Positions 17,908-26,708 of a DNA stretch of 64,000 bases are shown piece by piece. Source of the stretch: Roseibium algicola (GTDB lineage Bacteria > Pseudomonadota > Alphaproteobacteria > Rhizobiales > Stappiaceae); assembly GCF_001999245.1 (NCBI RefSeq), contig NZ_CP019630.1:4245001-4309000 (forward strand), given 5' to 3'. A program made the translations under genes and the position numbers. The stretch's first letter is position 1. The number at the start of each line of letters is the position of its first letter. The notes under the pieces were generated by a model that searched no databases, was not told where the DNA came from, and was given only the letters and a program-made list of their open reading frames with translations.

Positions 17908-18620
17908 GCGGGGCTCCGGGTGCGAAGCAAATTTTGGTCTGTGACGACGAACCTCATCTTCGCGAAATGGTTGCCGAGTATCTCGCCGAGCGCGGCTATG
18001 ACGTTGTTGAGGCGCCGAACGCCAACGACATGAAACGGCTTCTGGAGAGCCTGGAACCGGCGCTGATCATTCTGGACGTGAACATGCCTGGTACGGATGG
18101 TCTGACCGCGTTGCGTGACCTTCGAACCACCTCGACCGTGCCGGTGATCATGTTGACCGCAGCAAGTGATGTGATCGACCGCGTGGTGGGGCTGGAAATG
18201 GGAGCCGACGATTATGTCGGCAAACCTGTCGACCTGCGCGAACTGGAGGCCCGGATCAAAGCCGCACTGAGGCGCAGAAGTTTTGACGAGACAAGTGCGC
18301 AGCAGAAGGATCGGCAAGCAGGCACAGTTCCCTTTGGCACTTGCCGTCTGGATCTGGACGGGGCGAGGCTGATCGGTGGCGACGGTCAGGAAATTGCGAT
18401 TACGTCCATGGAGTATCAGCTGCTCAGGGTGTTCGTTGAGAACCGTGGACGCGTTCTCAACCGCGACCAGTTGCTGGAGCAGGCGCATGACAAGGGCTGG
18501 GAACCTTTCGATCGTTCGATCGATCTGCGTATTTCAAGGCTGCGCCGCAAGATTGAACTCAATCCCACAAAACCCGAGACCATCAGAACGGTCCGAGGGT
18601 TGGGCTACGTCTTCGATTAA
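17904..18620 (+). CDS. OmpR-family response regulator (238 aa)
   Basis: Receiver domain with acidic pocket DDE (residues 14-16), phospho-Asp 58 in LIILDVNMPG, Thr85 and Lys107 in DYVGKPVD, then a winged-helix DNA-binding domain (about 145-238) ending RTVRGLGYVFD. The start ATG overlaps the kinase stop, with aggaa about 10 nt upstream. It resembles TorR/OmpR regulators. Target genes are unknown; the small exported protein 480 bp downstream is one possibility. Confidence 0.92.
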   Translation: MSGAPGAKQILVCDDEPHLREMVAEYLAERGYDVVEAPNANDMKRLLESLEPALIILDVNMPGTDGLTALRDLRTTSTVPVIMLTAASDVIDRVVGLEMGADDYVGKPVDLRELEARIKAALRRRSFDETSAQQKDRQAGTVPFGTCRLDLDGARLIGGDGQEIAITSMEYQLLRVFVENRGRVLNRDQLLEQAHDKGWEPFDRSIDLRISRLRRKIELNPTKPETIRTVRGLGYVFD

Positions 18621-19101
18621 ATGCTCTTCCCGGCGACCCGGGAAACCCCTTAAGCTGTGATGCCTGCCGCAAATTCCAGTTCGTCAGAGCCGGAATTTGC
18701 GTCCTGTTGGTCAGCATCCCGGCTTTTTGGCGCATCAATCCAGCCCCAGATCCGCGCTGTCTCCTTGTGAACGGTAACAATTGTACCTTTGGTGTGTGCA
18801 AGGGCGGGGTTTTTGATACCGGGCGGACATGGGAAAAAGCTTTCCCCGGCGCGTGATGCGGCTTTCCAAGTTTTTTCAAAAGATGTTTTTCTTCAGTCGT
18901 TTACACTGGTCTTGTCTGGGGTTTTGTCGCCCAGCTCAATGCCCGTTCAGACCTCGCATTTGAAACAATGTGTCGGATATTTCTGTGGGGCGAACGCCCG
19001 GATACAATTGAAACACCCGGTGAAACGGGGCTGAAAAGAAAGGTTCCCATCTTTGGTGTGTCGGCAAGGTCGCCGACGCCAAAACCAAATGGAGAACTAC
19101 T
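18621..19101. other. Intergenic region with two inverted repeats
   Basis: Directly after the regulator a 7-bp hairpin (ttcccgg/ccgggaa, 18627-18644) may act as a weak terminator, though no T-run follows. A second, 9-bp inverted repeat (gcaaattcc/ggaatttgc) spans 18669-18700. A short gtcggc/gccgac repeat precedes the next gene near 19055-19075. No gene is supported here. Confidence 0.4.
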
Positions 19102-19323
19102 ATGATGAAAACCACTTCTTTCGCACTGGCTGCTGTCATGTCCACGTTCCTGATCCAGGCAACGCCTGCTTCCGCTGGCCAGAGCTGCTGGGGACTTGAA
19201 GGTCAGGCGCTTCAGGATTGCATCGACAATCTTGTCGACGAACTTGGCAAGATCGGTCACGAAAGCAATTCCGAAACGCAGACCGTGAAGATCAAGAAAT
19301 CTTCCCGTCAGAAATCTCGTTGA
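19102..19323 (+). CDS. Small exported protein, function unknown (73 aa)
   Basis: A strong ribosome site (ggagaac) precedes tandem ATG codons at 19102 and 19105. The signal peptide (about residues 1-25) ends TPASAG. The mature part is only about 48 residues: a Cys pair (SCWGLEGQALQDC), an acidic helix, then a very basic tail (KIKKSSRQKSR). Two cysteines suggest one disulfide in the periplasm. The switch from acidic to basic halves is unusual; it could bind a polyanion or a membrane. No family recognised. Confidence 0.6.
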   Translation: MMKTTSFALAAVMSTFLIQATPASAGQSCWGLEGQALQDCIDNLVDELGKIGHESNSETQTVKIKKSSRQKSR

Positions 19324-19683
19324 GGCCTAACCTCGACCGGAACTGACAACCAGAAACCCTCGGCGTGAACAATACGCCATAAGGGTCACCTCTCCTGCGG
19401 TGCAATTCGACTGGCATTGATGTGTTTTGGCTTGCTTGCCAGGGTATACCCATCAATCCGTTGAATTGCCCGCAGACAGGTTTTCAAGAAGAAGACATCT
19501 GAAACGGCCGGTTGGCCCCTTCAGGCAAGCTCTCTTCTCCAGGCGTTTTGAAATTTCTACGCCTTTTTTGAATGCCTGCTTTTACCACCTAGCCCAAACT
19601 GTCGAGCAACCGATTTCTAGGCACGGCGCTGACTGACTTGTTCGGTTTTCGGTCCGGCTCATTGCAGGAAACGGAGGTGCTCG
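19324..19683. other. Gene-poor, lower-GC stretch
   Basis: An imperfect hairpin (accctcggcg ... cgcc..aagggt) near 19356-19387 may terminate the preceding gene. Beyond that I find no supported gene. Base composition is more AT-rich than the flanks, as is the rest of the patch up to 21.86 kb outside the insertion sequence, consistent with acquired DNA. Confidence 0.4.
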
Positions 19684-19806
19684 ATGAACCAAGAATTGGT
19701 CAGCCCTTCTGATTACTGCTCTGCTGGTGTTGCAATAAAGGGCTTCTGTCTGTCCAACAACAACGGTCTTACTCAAAGCCTAGGAACCGGTATCGCTATC
19801 TGGTGA
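19684..19806 (+). CDS. Possible small protein, 40 aa, unknown
   Basis: A short frame starts at ATG 19684 with a near-ideal ribosome site (acggaggtgctcg). The product begins MNQELVSPSDYCSAG and has two cysteines and a run of three Asn (LSNNNG). It has no hydrophobic helix or known motif. The strong start signal is the only evidence; it could be a leader peptide for the interrupted gene at 19863 or chance. Confidence 0.3.
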   Translation: MNQELVSPSDYCSAGVAIKGFCLSNNNGLTQSLGTGIAIW

Positions 19807-19862
19807 GGCGGTGTGAGGTTGGGTACTAGTATCAACGAAAGTTAGACGTCAGAGTTGAACTT

Positions 19863-20147
19863 ATGCTCGCATTGACGTTGATGCCGAAAATGGAGAAGCA
19901 ATTGTCTCGCACTGCGGTACCGCCATACGGCGGGATTTCAGACTGGAGCACACTGCGCGAGGTGGCAGCGCAAGGATACTCTGATGCAATTCTTTGCCTT
20001 GCCAGCATAGAGATTGTTGAGCGCTCCAACCGTGATAGCGTCTTGGGCCCACTAAACGAAAATGAAGCTACCAAGGCGGCGCGTTTGATGGTTGATGCTA
20101 CCCTTTTTCGGGTCCAAATCTTTATAGTTCGCGCGTTTGCCCTGCAC
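19863..20147 (+). pseudogene. 5' part of a HEPN/AbiU2-like gene cut by an IS3 element
   Basis: Encodes about 95 residues (GYSDAILCLASIEIVERSNRD, NENEATKAARLMVDATLFRVQIFIVRAFA) and then meets a TGA formed by the first bases of the insertion sequence at 20148. The helical pattern and the continuation after the element (21373-21761) resemble AbiU2-type HEPN proteins. The start at 19863 lacks a clear ribosome site. The intact gene would encode roughly 220 aa. Original role, phage defence or toxin, is inferred only. Confidence 0.6.
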
Positions 20148-20193
20148 TGAGACCCAATCTTGGATCGCCGGAGGTTGGAGTTTTCCGGCTTCT

Positions 20194-20997
20194 TCACGGT
20201 GATGGGCTGGGGATGCCACCGTGATTATGCAGTGCAATCGGGACGTTGTACCCGATCGCCGAATGAGGACGATCCTCATTGTAGTGTCTACGCCAATCCT
20301 CCATCTTTTCACGGGCATCTGCAAGCGTCAGAAACCAATGCATGTTCAAACATTCCGCCCGAAACTTGCTGTTGAAGGCTTCGATGAAGCCATTATCGGT
20401 TGGCTTTCCGGGCCGTGAGAAGTCGAGCGTGACGTCATTTGCATAGGCCCACAGGTCAAGATCTCGGGAGATGAATTCGCTGCCGTTGTCCACCCGGATT
20501 GTCTTCGGATAGCCAATCAGGCCGCACACCTGTTCCAGGGTCTGCACCACATCCTGGCCGCGATAGGCAAAGCGTGGATCGGTCGCCGGACAGAGCCGTG
20601 AATGGGTATCGACGATGGTCAGGATGCGCAGCTTCTTGCCTGTCGCCAACTGGTCGTGGACAAAATCCATTGCCCAGACATCGTTTGGCTCGACGGCCTC
20701 CTGGCGATCCTCCCGAAGCTTCGCTTTCACCCTTCGCTTGGGGTGCTTGTTCCTGAGCTGAAGGCCCAACTCATTGTAAATTCTGCGTGTCTTCTTCATG
20801 TTGATCAGCCAGCCCTCGCGGCGAAGCAACACATGAACGCGCCGGTAGCCGTAGCGAACCCGCGTCTCGCAGATCTCCTTGATCCGTAGTTCGAGGCCGG
20901 CCTGCCCAGTGCGGCGGGATTTGTAGTGGTAGGTCGAAGTGTCGAACTTCAGCGCCTTGCAGGCCCGTCTGATCGATATCCCCCAGTCTGCCAACAT
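20194..20997 (-). CDS. IS3-family transposase OrfB, catalytic part (267 aa from ATG)
   Basis: Integrase-core transposase with Asp111 (WAMDFVHD), Asp170 (VDNGSEF) and Glu206 (NGFIEAFN), giving the classic DD(35)E spacing. HTH_21-like residues (RYGYRRVHVLLRREGW) precede the core. The frame stays open upstream of the ATG to the end of orfA, reading ALRPVRKRKLVDGM. The functional product is therefore probably an OrfAB fusion made by a -1 frameshift at a cgaaagc slip site near 21035. Confidence 0.92.
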   Translation of the reverse strand: MLADWGISIRRACKALKFDTSTYHYKSRRTGQAGLELRIKEICETRVRYGYRRVHVLLRREGWLINMKKTRRIYNELGLQLRNKHPKRRVKAKLREDRQEAVEPNDVWAMDFVHDQLATGKKLRILTIVDTHSRLCPATDPRFAYRGQDVVQTLEQVCGLIGYPKTIRVDNGSEFISRDLDLWAYANDVTLDFSRPGKPTDNGFIEAFNSKFRAECLNMHWFLTLADAREKMEDWRRHYNEDRPHSAIGYNVPIALHNHGGIPSPSP

Positions 20998-21029
20998 CCC
21001 GTCAACAAGCTTGCGCTTTCGGACAGGCC

Positions 21030-21296
21030 TCAGAGCTTTCGCCGAATAACGTCCTGAAGCATCTCGCGGTCCAATGTCAGGTCCGCCACGATCTTCTTGA
21101 GCCGATTGTTCTCGTCCTCGAGTTGCTTCAACCGACGCATCTCGTCAGGCAACAGACCCGCATACTTCTTTTTCCAGTTGAAATACGTCGCCTGGCTGAT
21201 CCCGGCCTTCCGGCAGATCTCTGCAACCGGAACGCCATCGTCGCCCTGCTTCAGAATGAACGCCTTCTGTGCGTCCGAAAACTTCGATGCCTTCAT
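21030..21296 (-). CDS. IS3-family transposase OrfA (88 aa)
   Basis: Helix-turn-helix protein (PVAEICRKAGISQATYFNW, about residues 23-41) followed by a leucine-zipper-like helix (LKQLEDENNRLKKIVADL) that mediates multimerisation. It binds the element ends and supplies the N-terminus of the OrfAB transposase. Length and sequence are normal for the family. Confidence 0.92.
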   Translation of the reverse strand: MKASKFSDAQKAFILKQGDDGVPVAEICRKAGISQATYFNWKKKYAGLLPDEMRRLKQLEDENNRLKKIVADLTLDREMLQDVIRRKL

Positions 21297-21372
21297 CGCT
21301 TCCGCTCCTTCTCCCAGCCGGGATCCTAGCGCGGAAAACTCCAGTCAAAAACGATCCAATTTTCTGGGATCA

Positions 21373-21761
21373 GAGCAGCCCCAGTTCGGTACCCAGACGA
21401 TCTTCATCTTAGAGCGGCAATAGAATTTTTAAAATATGACAACAGAGTCACTGAGGAACAGCAGATTGAACGCCGTTCTAACCTTGAAATGGCAATAGCG
21501 CTTTTCGATGCTGCGGCTGTAGATCAACGCCTTGAGCCACTAAAACACATGCGGGACAAGATGCTGGCACATTGGGCGCGGCCAAACGAAAGCATCCCCA
21601 AGCCCCGGTATGTTGACTTGTTTAGTTTTGCTAAAATGACTTGCTCCATTTGGGAAGAACTCTCATTTGGTGCGGGAACAGTCATGATCGAACTTGATAA
21701 TCAAATTGACGCTTACCGTGAGGCGGCTGACGACTTTTGGTCTATTTGGGAAAAGAAGTAG
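21373..21761 (+). pseudogene. 3' part of the HEPN/AbiU2-like gene
   Basis: In the same frame from the end of the insertion sequence to the stop, it reads PDDLHLRAAIEFL, then an acidic helix, then LKHMRDKMLAHWARP and a tail ending DDFWSIWEKK. The R-D-K-x-L-A-H segment corresponds to the Rx4-6H RNase motif of HEPN proteins. An internal ATG at 21489 could give a 90-aa fragment, but it has no clear ribosome site. The split gene is inactive as a full-length protein. Confidence 0.6.
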
Positions 21762-21830
21762 GGGGCTTAGGCTAACTACCAATAATTGATTCTGATATTT
21801 TCTACAGCTAGATGGCGAGAAGCCACCCGA

Positions 21831-21856
21831 AGGGGCCAAGACATGGCTTGGGCCCC
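21831..21856 (-). terminator. Candidate terminator for the GAPDH gene
   Basis: A GC-rich near-perfect hairpin (ggggccaag/cttgggcccc) lies about 20 bp beyond the GAPDH stop on the minus strand. The following bases are pyrimidine-rich but not a true T-run, so the call is moderate. Confidence 0.45.
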
Positions 21857-21877
21857 TCCTGTTCTGTGACGGCAGGG

Positions 21878-23311
21878 TTATGCAGGGACGGACGGGTATT
21901 TCATGCCCGCGACTTCCTGCATCAGGCGGATCACCTGTGTGCTGTAGCCCGCCTCGTTGTCATACCAGACGTAAAGGACCAGCCGGTCGCCGTCGACGAT
22001 GGTTGCCTGGCTGTCGACCACACCGGCATGGGTGGAGCCGACGAGATCGGAGGAAACCAGTTCGGTCGAGGCCGTGTAGTCGATCTGGTCCTGCATCGGC
22101 GACTGCACCGAAATCCCGCGCAGGTAATTGTTCATTTCCTCGGCCGTCGTCTCGCGCTTGAGGTTCAGGTTGAGGATGGCCATGGAGACGTTGGGGATCG
22201 GCACCCGCACCGCGTTGCCGGTCAGCTTGCCCTTCATTTCCGGCAGGCACTTTGCGACCGCGCTGGCAGCGCCCGTGCTCGTCAACACCATGTTCAGGGG
22301 CGCGGACCGGCCACGGCGATCCCCGCTGTGGTAGTTGTCGATCAGGTTCTGGTCGTTGGTGAAGGCGTGGATGGTTTCCACGTGGCCGTTCTGGATCCCG
22401 AACTCGTCGTTGATCACCTTCAGCACCGGCGTGATGGCGTTGGTGGTGCAGGAGGCCGCGCTCAGGATCCTGTCGTCTGCCGAGATGTCGCCATGGTTCA
22501 CGCCATAGACGATATTCTTGATGCTGCCCTTGCCCGGTGCGGTCAGGATCACCTTCGCTGCGCCCGGGCACTTCAGGTGCTGGCCAAGACCATCCTCGTC
22601 GCGCCAGATGCCGGTGTTGTCGACCACCAGTGCATTGCGGATGCCGTATTTGGTGTAATCGACCTCGGCAGGAGAGTTGGCGTAGATCACCTGGATGTAG
22701 TTGCCGTTGGCGATGATCGCATTCTGCTCTTCGTCAACGGTGATGGATCCGCTGAAAGCGCCGTGGACGGAGTCCCGTCGCAGCAGGCTGGAGCGTTTCT
22801 TCAGGTCGCCGGCCTTGCCGCCGCGCACGACAATCGCGCGCAGGCGCATCTTGTTGCCGGCACCGACGCGTTCGATCAGCATGCGGGCAAGAAGGCGTCC
22901 AATACGCCCGAAGCCGTAGAGAACGACATCCTGCGGTTCCTGCAGGATGGATGTCTTGCCGGTGTTGATGCTGGCCAGCTGCTTCTCGAGGAAGCTCTTA
23001 ACGTCACCGCCTTCTTCCATGTAGCCGTGGCACAGCTTGCCGAGGTCGACGCGTGAAGCGGCCAGGTCCATCTCCAGCATTGCCTTGACGATTTCGAGGC
23101 TCTTGGTGACGTCCAGTTCCTGTCCGGTGATCTGCAGGGCATAGCGGTGTGCCTTGAGGATCTCGATGGCGGAGTTGTTCAGAAGACGCCGGCCAAAAAT
23201 CCGGATGTTGATGCCGTAGTCACGGTAGAGATGCCCAACCAGCGGGATCATCTGCTCGGCAGCGGACTGTTGTTCCTTCCAGTTGTCGAAGTGGTTATCC
23301 ATGGCCGCCAT
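21878..23311 (-). CDS. gap: Glyceraldehyde-3-phosphate dehydrogenase, long form (477 aa)
   Basis: Oxidises glyceraldehyde-3-phosphate with NAD(P). An N-terminal helical extension of about 125 residues precedes the Rossmann domain (GFGRIGR, 133-139). The catalytic Cys288 lies in SAASCTTNAITPV with His315 in TIHAFT; the end has WYDNEAGYSTQ. Ordinary GAPDH is about 335 residues, so this is the 480-residue class of marine proteobacteria, often thought to work in gluconeogenesis. ATG 23311 is preceded by gggag. It stands alone, with a hairpin after the stop. Confidence 0.9.
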   Translation of the reverse strand: MAAMDNHFDNWKEQQSAAEQMIPLVGHLYRDYGINIRIFGRRLLNNSAIEILKAHRYALQITGQELDVTKSLEIVKAMLEMDLAASRVDLGKLCHGYMEEGGDVKSFLEKQLASINTGKTSILQEPQDVVLYGFGRIGRLLARMLIERVGAGNKMRLRAIVVRGGKAGDLKKRSSLLRRDSVHGAFSGSITVDEEQNAIIANGNYIQVIYANSPAEVDYTKYGIRNALVVDNTGIWRDEDGLGQHLKCPGAAKVILTAPGKGSIKNIVYGVNHGDISADDRILSAASCTTNAITPVLKVINDEFGIQNGHVETIHAFTNDQNLIDNYHSGDRRGRSAPLNMVLTSTGAASAVAKCLPEMKGKLTGNAVRVPIPNVSMAILNLNLKRETTAEEMNNYLRGISVQSPMQDQIDYTASTELVSSDLVGSTHAGVVDSQATIVDGDRLVLYVWYDNEAGYSTQVIRLMQEVAGMKYPSVPA

Positions 23312-23683
23312 ACACAAAACTCCCTTATGGTCTTTCCAGCGCGCTGAGTGGCAAGTCTTTGTCCTGCGCACGGTCTTTAGCTCTTGTGGAAACGTAATGT
23401 CCATAAGCAGTTTGAAGACTAATCGATTGAAATTTGGGGAGGGTGCTTTTGGTCGCATCCAGGCCGCTGGAAGCGTTACATCTGGAATCTTGCAAGTGCA
23501 GATAATCAACTCGTAGAGACTTGGTCTGAACGTAGAAGTGCAGAGCAAAACCTGGCAATTCGTACCTGTCTTCGGCAATTGCGGTCGAATTCGAACTGCG
23601 GTTTCAAGCAGACATCGGGCGTCAGGCAAGTCCTGTGTTGATGACGGATCGGCTTCCCGAAGTCATGGGGTCGCGAAGCCTTT

Positions 23684-25291
23684 TCACACCCCGAGTTCTC
23701 GCAGGCCTTTCTCTATCGTTTCGCGAGCGCCGTTTTCGGCAAACGGGAAGGACGCGAAGAAGACTTCCGAACTGATTTCCGGATCTGCCTGTCTCGCCCG
23801 GGCGAGCCATTGCCGGGCTTCTGCATTCTTGCCGACCAGGTGTGATGTCAGGGCCGCGATCAGGGAGATATGCTTGTGCGCACCAGGCATCTGCGCTGCT
23901 TTCACGGCAAGCTCTGCCGCCCTGTGCCCGTCGCCCAGTTGCAATTGCACCAGCGCACGTGCCGACACCATGCCATAGGCGAGCGGGTCGAGAGGGCTGA
24001 GGTCCAGCGCCAGAGCAAGATCTGCATCGGCCTGCGCTGCCTGACCTGCCATCACGCTCACCAGCCCGCGTGTATAGACACCCTGCGCAAAACTGGGGCT
24101 GAGGCTGGTTGCCCGGTCAAACCAGGCGATTGAATCTTCCAGCCGGCCATCTAGCCAGGAACACCGCCCGGCATTGAAGTGAGCAAAAGGATCGAGCCTG
24201 TCGGTCTCCACCGCCTGCTGCGCCAGCGCGCGAGCCTTTTCGACCTCGGCTTCGGGATCTTCCGCAAAGCGCATGAAGGCTGATTGAAAATGCGTGAAGG
24301 ACAGCCCGCCCATGGCGCCGGAAAAATAGGGATCGCGTTCCAGGGATCGTGTGAACAGTTCTGACGCGCGGGCGTTGTCCTGCCGGTTGAACCGGTACAT
24401 GTGATCCAGCCCCAGGTGAAAACAGGCCCATGCATCCAGTTCTCCCGGAGCGCGTCTGCGTGCGATGCGCACTTCGTTCTGCGGGATCTGAACCGCCAGA
24501 CTGGCAACGACATGGCTTTCGATTTCCGGTCTGAGCTGCTGCAATTCGGACAGGCTGCCACGATAGTGTTCCGCCCAGATCGTGCCGCTGCTGGTCATGT
24601 CGATCAGCGAAACGCCGATCGTGACGCTTTCACCCGCAAGTTCGACCGTGCCGGTGAGCCCATAGCGAACGCCGAGTTGGCGACCGGCGGACAGCGGGTC
24701 CACATCGGGTCCGCGAAAGCGGAAGCTCGATCCACGTGCGATAACGAACAGCCAGTGCAGGCGCGACAGATCAGCAATGATGTCGGCAGGCAGCGCATCG
24801 GCCACGATTTCGTGCTGGCCCGGTTCGCCAAAATACTGGAAGGGCAGAACGGCGATGGAGGGCCGCCCGTCGCGCGCGGTCTTCAGCGCTTCCTCAATTG
24901 CCGGGGCGGCCTGTTCCTCGGTGATCAGGCCCGAACGTGCCGGGGGTGCCTTTGCCTGGGCACTGGAAACCTCGGTCTCCGCGACAAACCGGAACCCCTT
25001 GCCATGGATCGTCCGGATGACTTTCTGTGTGCTGCCCTTGTCCCCGACAGCCTTGCGCGCGGCCTTGATCCGCGCTGCCACGGCGGTTTCTGAGACAATC
25101 CGTCCGTCCCAGACATGCTCGATCAATTCGTCCTTGCTGACCATCCGGTCGCGGTTTTCGACCAGCAGCAAGAGGAGGGAGAGGACCTGCGGCTCGATCG
25201 CCACGCGTTCGCCATCACGGCGCAATTCGAAACGTGTGCCGTCCAGTTCAAATCCGTCAAAGGTAAACACCAGGGCGTCGGCTTGCGGCAC
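23684..25291 (-). CDS. CadC-like winged-helix regulator with TPR sensor domain (535 aa)
   Basis: N-terminal OmpR-type DNA-binding domain (about residues 1-105: VLSLLLLLVENRDRMVSKDE, ending HGKGFRFVAE) without a receiver domain. A middle part starting IAVLPFQYFGE resembles the TolB/FlgO-like segment of adenylate-cyclase-associated regulators. The C-terminal half holds TPR-type repeats (AEKAR-, DPFAHFNAGRCSWL). No membrane helix is evident, so it is a soluble relative of CadC. It is divergent from a tautomerase gene with 149 bp between them, and may control it or itself. Confidence 0.78.
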   Translation of the reverse strand: MPQADALVFTFDGFELDGTRFELRRDGERVAIEPQVLSLLLLLVENRDRMVSKDELIEHVWDGRIVSETAVAARIKAARKAVGDKGSTQKVIRTIHGKGFRFVAETEVSSAQAKAPPARSGLITEEQAAPAIEEALKTARDGRPSIAVLPFQYFGEPGQHEIVADALPADIIADLSRLHWLFVIARGSSFRFRGPDVDPLSAGRQLGVRYGLTGTVELAGESVTIGVSLIDMTSSGTIWAEHYRGSLSELQQLRPEIESHVVASLAVQIPQNEVRIARRRAPGELDAWACFHLGLDHMYRFNRQDNARASELFTRSLERDPYFSGAMGGLSFTHFQSAFMRFAEDPEAEVEKARALAQQAVETDRLDPFAHFNAGRCSWLDGRLEDSIAWFDRATSLSPSFAQGVYTRGLVSVMAGQAAQADADLALALDLSPLDPLAYGMVSARALVQLQLGDGHRAAELAVKAAQMPGAHKHISLIAALTSHLVGKNAEARQWLARARQADPEISSEVFFASFPFAENGARETIEKGLRELGV

Positions 25292-25440
25292 ACGTTCCCC
25301 TTTCCCCGAAAGTCTTCATGAAAAGGTCAGTTATATTCATGTCCCCGTCAAGCATTGCCGCTGGGTAAGGCGTATCTCTTGTTCATCGGGAACGTCCGAT
25401 GTTGCTTGGAAACACTGTTACTTGAACTAGGAGATATGAA

Positions 25441-25665
25441 ATGCCGCTGGTTACGATCGATGTCATCAAGAACGTTTTCACCCCCGAACAGAAGCACCAG
25501 CTGATCGAAAAGGTGACCGAAGCCATGGTCGCCGTGGAAGGCGAAGCCATGCGCCCGGTCACCTGGGTCCGCATTATGGAAGTCGAGCAGGGTGACTGGG
25601 CCATTGGCGGTCAGCGCCTGGGCGCCGCGGACGTTCATGCCATGTCGGGCAAGAAAGTCGCCTGA
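25441..25665 (+). CDS. 4-oxalocrotonate-tautomerase-family enzyme (74 aa)
   Basis: Small enzyme using the N-terminal proline (Pro1 after Met removal, MPLVTIDV) as general base for keto-enol tautomerisation. Length and the beta-alpha-beta pattern fit the family. Ribosome site taggag lies 8 nt upstream of ATG 25441. No aromatic-catabolism genes are nearby, so the natural substrate is open. Divergent partner of the CadC-like regulator. Confidence 0.85.
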   Translation: MPLVTIDVIKNVFTPEQKHQLIEKVTEAMVAVEGEAMRPVTWVRIMEVEQGDWAIGGQRLGAADVHAMSGKKVA

Positions 25666-25795
25666 CGCTGCAAAAAATCTGTTGCAAGAAGGGCCGTGCC
25701 TAGTGGTGCGGCCTTTTGCGTTTTGAACGGAAGATGCCATCAGGCGCTCATGCGCAATGAGACCCTTGCTTCCATGCTGAACGCATCACCTGCCG

Positions 25796-26617
25796 TCAAA
25801 CCTCAAGCGAGGGAAAATCGTCCTGCAGCTTGTCGGAATACCTGCCGTCGAACGTATGAAGCCCCGCATGGCGGATTTCGGTCTGGTAGTCCAGCCAGAT
25901 GGTGCCGCCGCAACCGCGTACCCAGCGCAGGCTGAAGCTCTGGTCCTCATGCAGGAACAACCGACCGCTTGGCGTCGGAAGGTGGCCGAAGAAGTCGTAA
26001 TACTCCATGTCGGCATGGGCGGGGATCAGCGACATGTCGGGGTAGTTGGTGACGACACCGCGTTCCACCATCGTTTCCGGCACCTTCCGGCTCAAGAGCG
26101 TCAGGCCCTGGCCTCCGGCGGGAATGGAGATGAAACCATCCCGGTGCTCGGGGTGCCAGTCAGTGTTGTCATAGTCGCGAAGCTGGTGATTGTAGGTCAT
26201 GCTGCGGGAAACGAGCTGTTCCATCGGGCTGCGCTCGGCTTCCGGCAGGGCGGTTTCCGCTTCAATCAGCTGGCGGAGCAGATCCCAGTTGTAATATTTC
26301 TGCGGGTAGGACGCGCTGACGAAATCGCCGCCGAAGGCGACCAGACGCCACACGGCCTCAGGCGTGAACTCCATGTCGGAGTCGAGCATCAGCATGTGGC
26401 TGAACTGCTTGTGGGCGAGGAATTTGCTCATAAGGTGGTTGCGGTTGATGACGAGGTTCGCGGCACCATAGGTTTCGAACGCAAACGGCAGTCCGTGGTG
26501 CTGAAACTCCTGCGTCAACGCGATGAGGGAACGAACCGTCGGCAGTTCGACCTGGCCGCGGGTCGGCATCGCGATCATGATGATGAGCGGTGTTGCTCCG
26601 TCGGCCTCATTCGCCAT
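25796..26617 (-). CDS. Glycosyltransferase-like protein, GT-A fold (273 aa)
   Basis: Nucleotide-sugar-dependent transferase candidate. Early beta strand IIMIAMPTRG, then FETYGAANLVINRN and a DxD metal motif in HMLMLDSDMEF (Asp79, Asp81). Later GGQGLTLLSRKVPE and HEDQSFSLRW suggest an acceptor-side acid motif. It is soluble with no signal peptide. It is the last gene of a minus-strand run starting at 30401, 91 bp or more from the preceding gene. Acceptor unknown; the Tyr/Ser-bearing repeat protein encoded upstream is an attractive possibility. Confidence 0.7.
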   Translation of the reverse strand: MANEADGATPLIIMIAMPTRGQVELPTVRSLIALTQEFQHHGLPFAFETYGAANLVINRNHLMSKFLAHKQFSHMLMLDSDMEFTPEAVWRLVAFGGDFVSASYPQKYYNWDLLRQLIEAETALPEAERSPMEQLVSRSMTYNHQLRDYDNTDWHPEHRDGFISIPAGGQGLTLLSRKVPETMVERGVVTNYPDMSLIPAHADMEYYDFFGHLPTPSGRLFLHEDQSFSLRWVRGCGGTIWLDYQTEIRHAGLHTFDGRYSDKLQDDFPSLEV

Positions 26618-26708
26618 TTCCTGTTGCCTCTCTGAAGGTGATGCCGGGGCATGGATGCCGGGTGTCTCGGGTCAGGCGTCAGGACCTCGGCAGAGTTTCA
26701 CCGGTTTC

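Larger units (their letters stand above)
20148..21372 (-). mobile_element. IS3-family insertion sequence (about 1.23 kb)
   Basis: Imperfect terminal inverted repeats: the left end TGAGACCCA...TTGGATCG...TGGAGTTTTCCG and the reverse complement of the right end TGATCCCAG...TTGGATCG...TGGAGTTTTCCG share three blocks. Inside are overlapping orfA and orfB on the minus strand with an intact DDE triad, so the copy may be functional. No convincing target-site duplication is visible with these ends, so exact boundaries may be off by a few bases. The element splits an AbiU2-like gene. Confidence 0.88.

Noticed and set aside
20145..21376. Target-site duplication flanking the IS element
   Set aside because: Bases beside the inferred ends (cac and gag) do not match, so no duplication is claimed.
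21812..23056. 414-codon frame opposite the GAPDH gene
   Set aside because: Antisense of a strongly conserved enzyme; begins inside its terminator.
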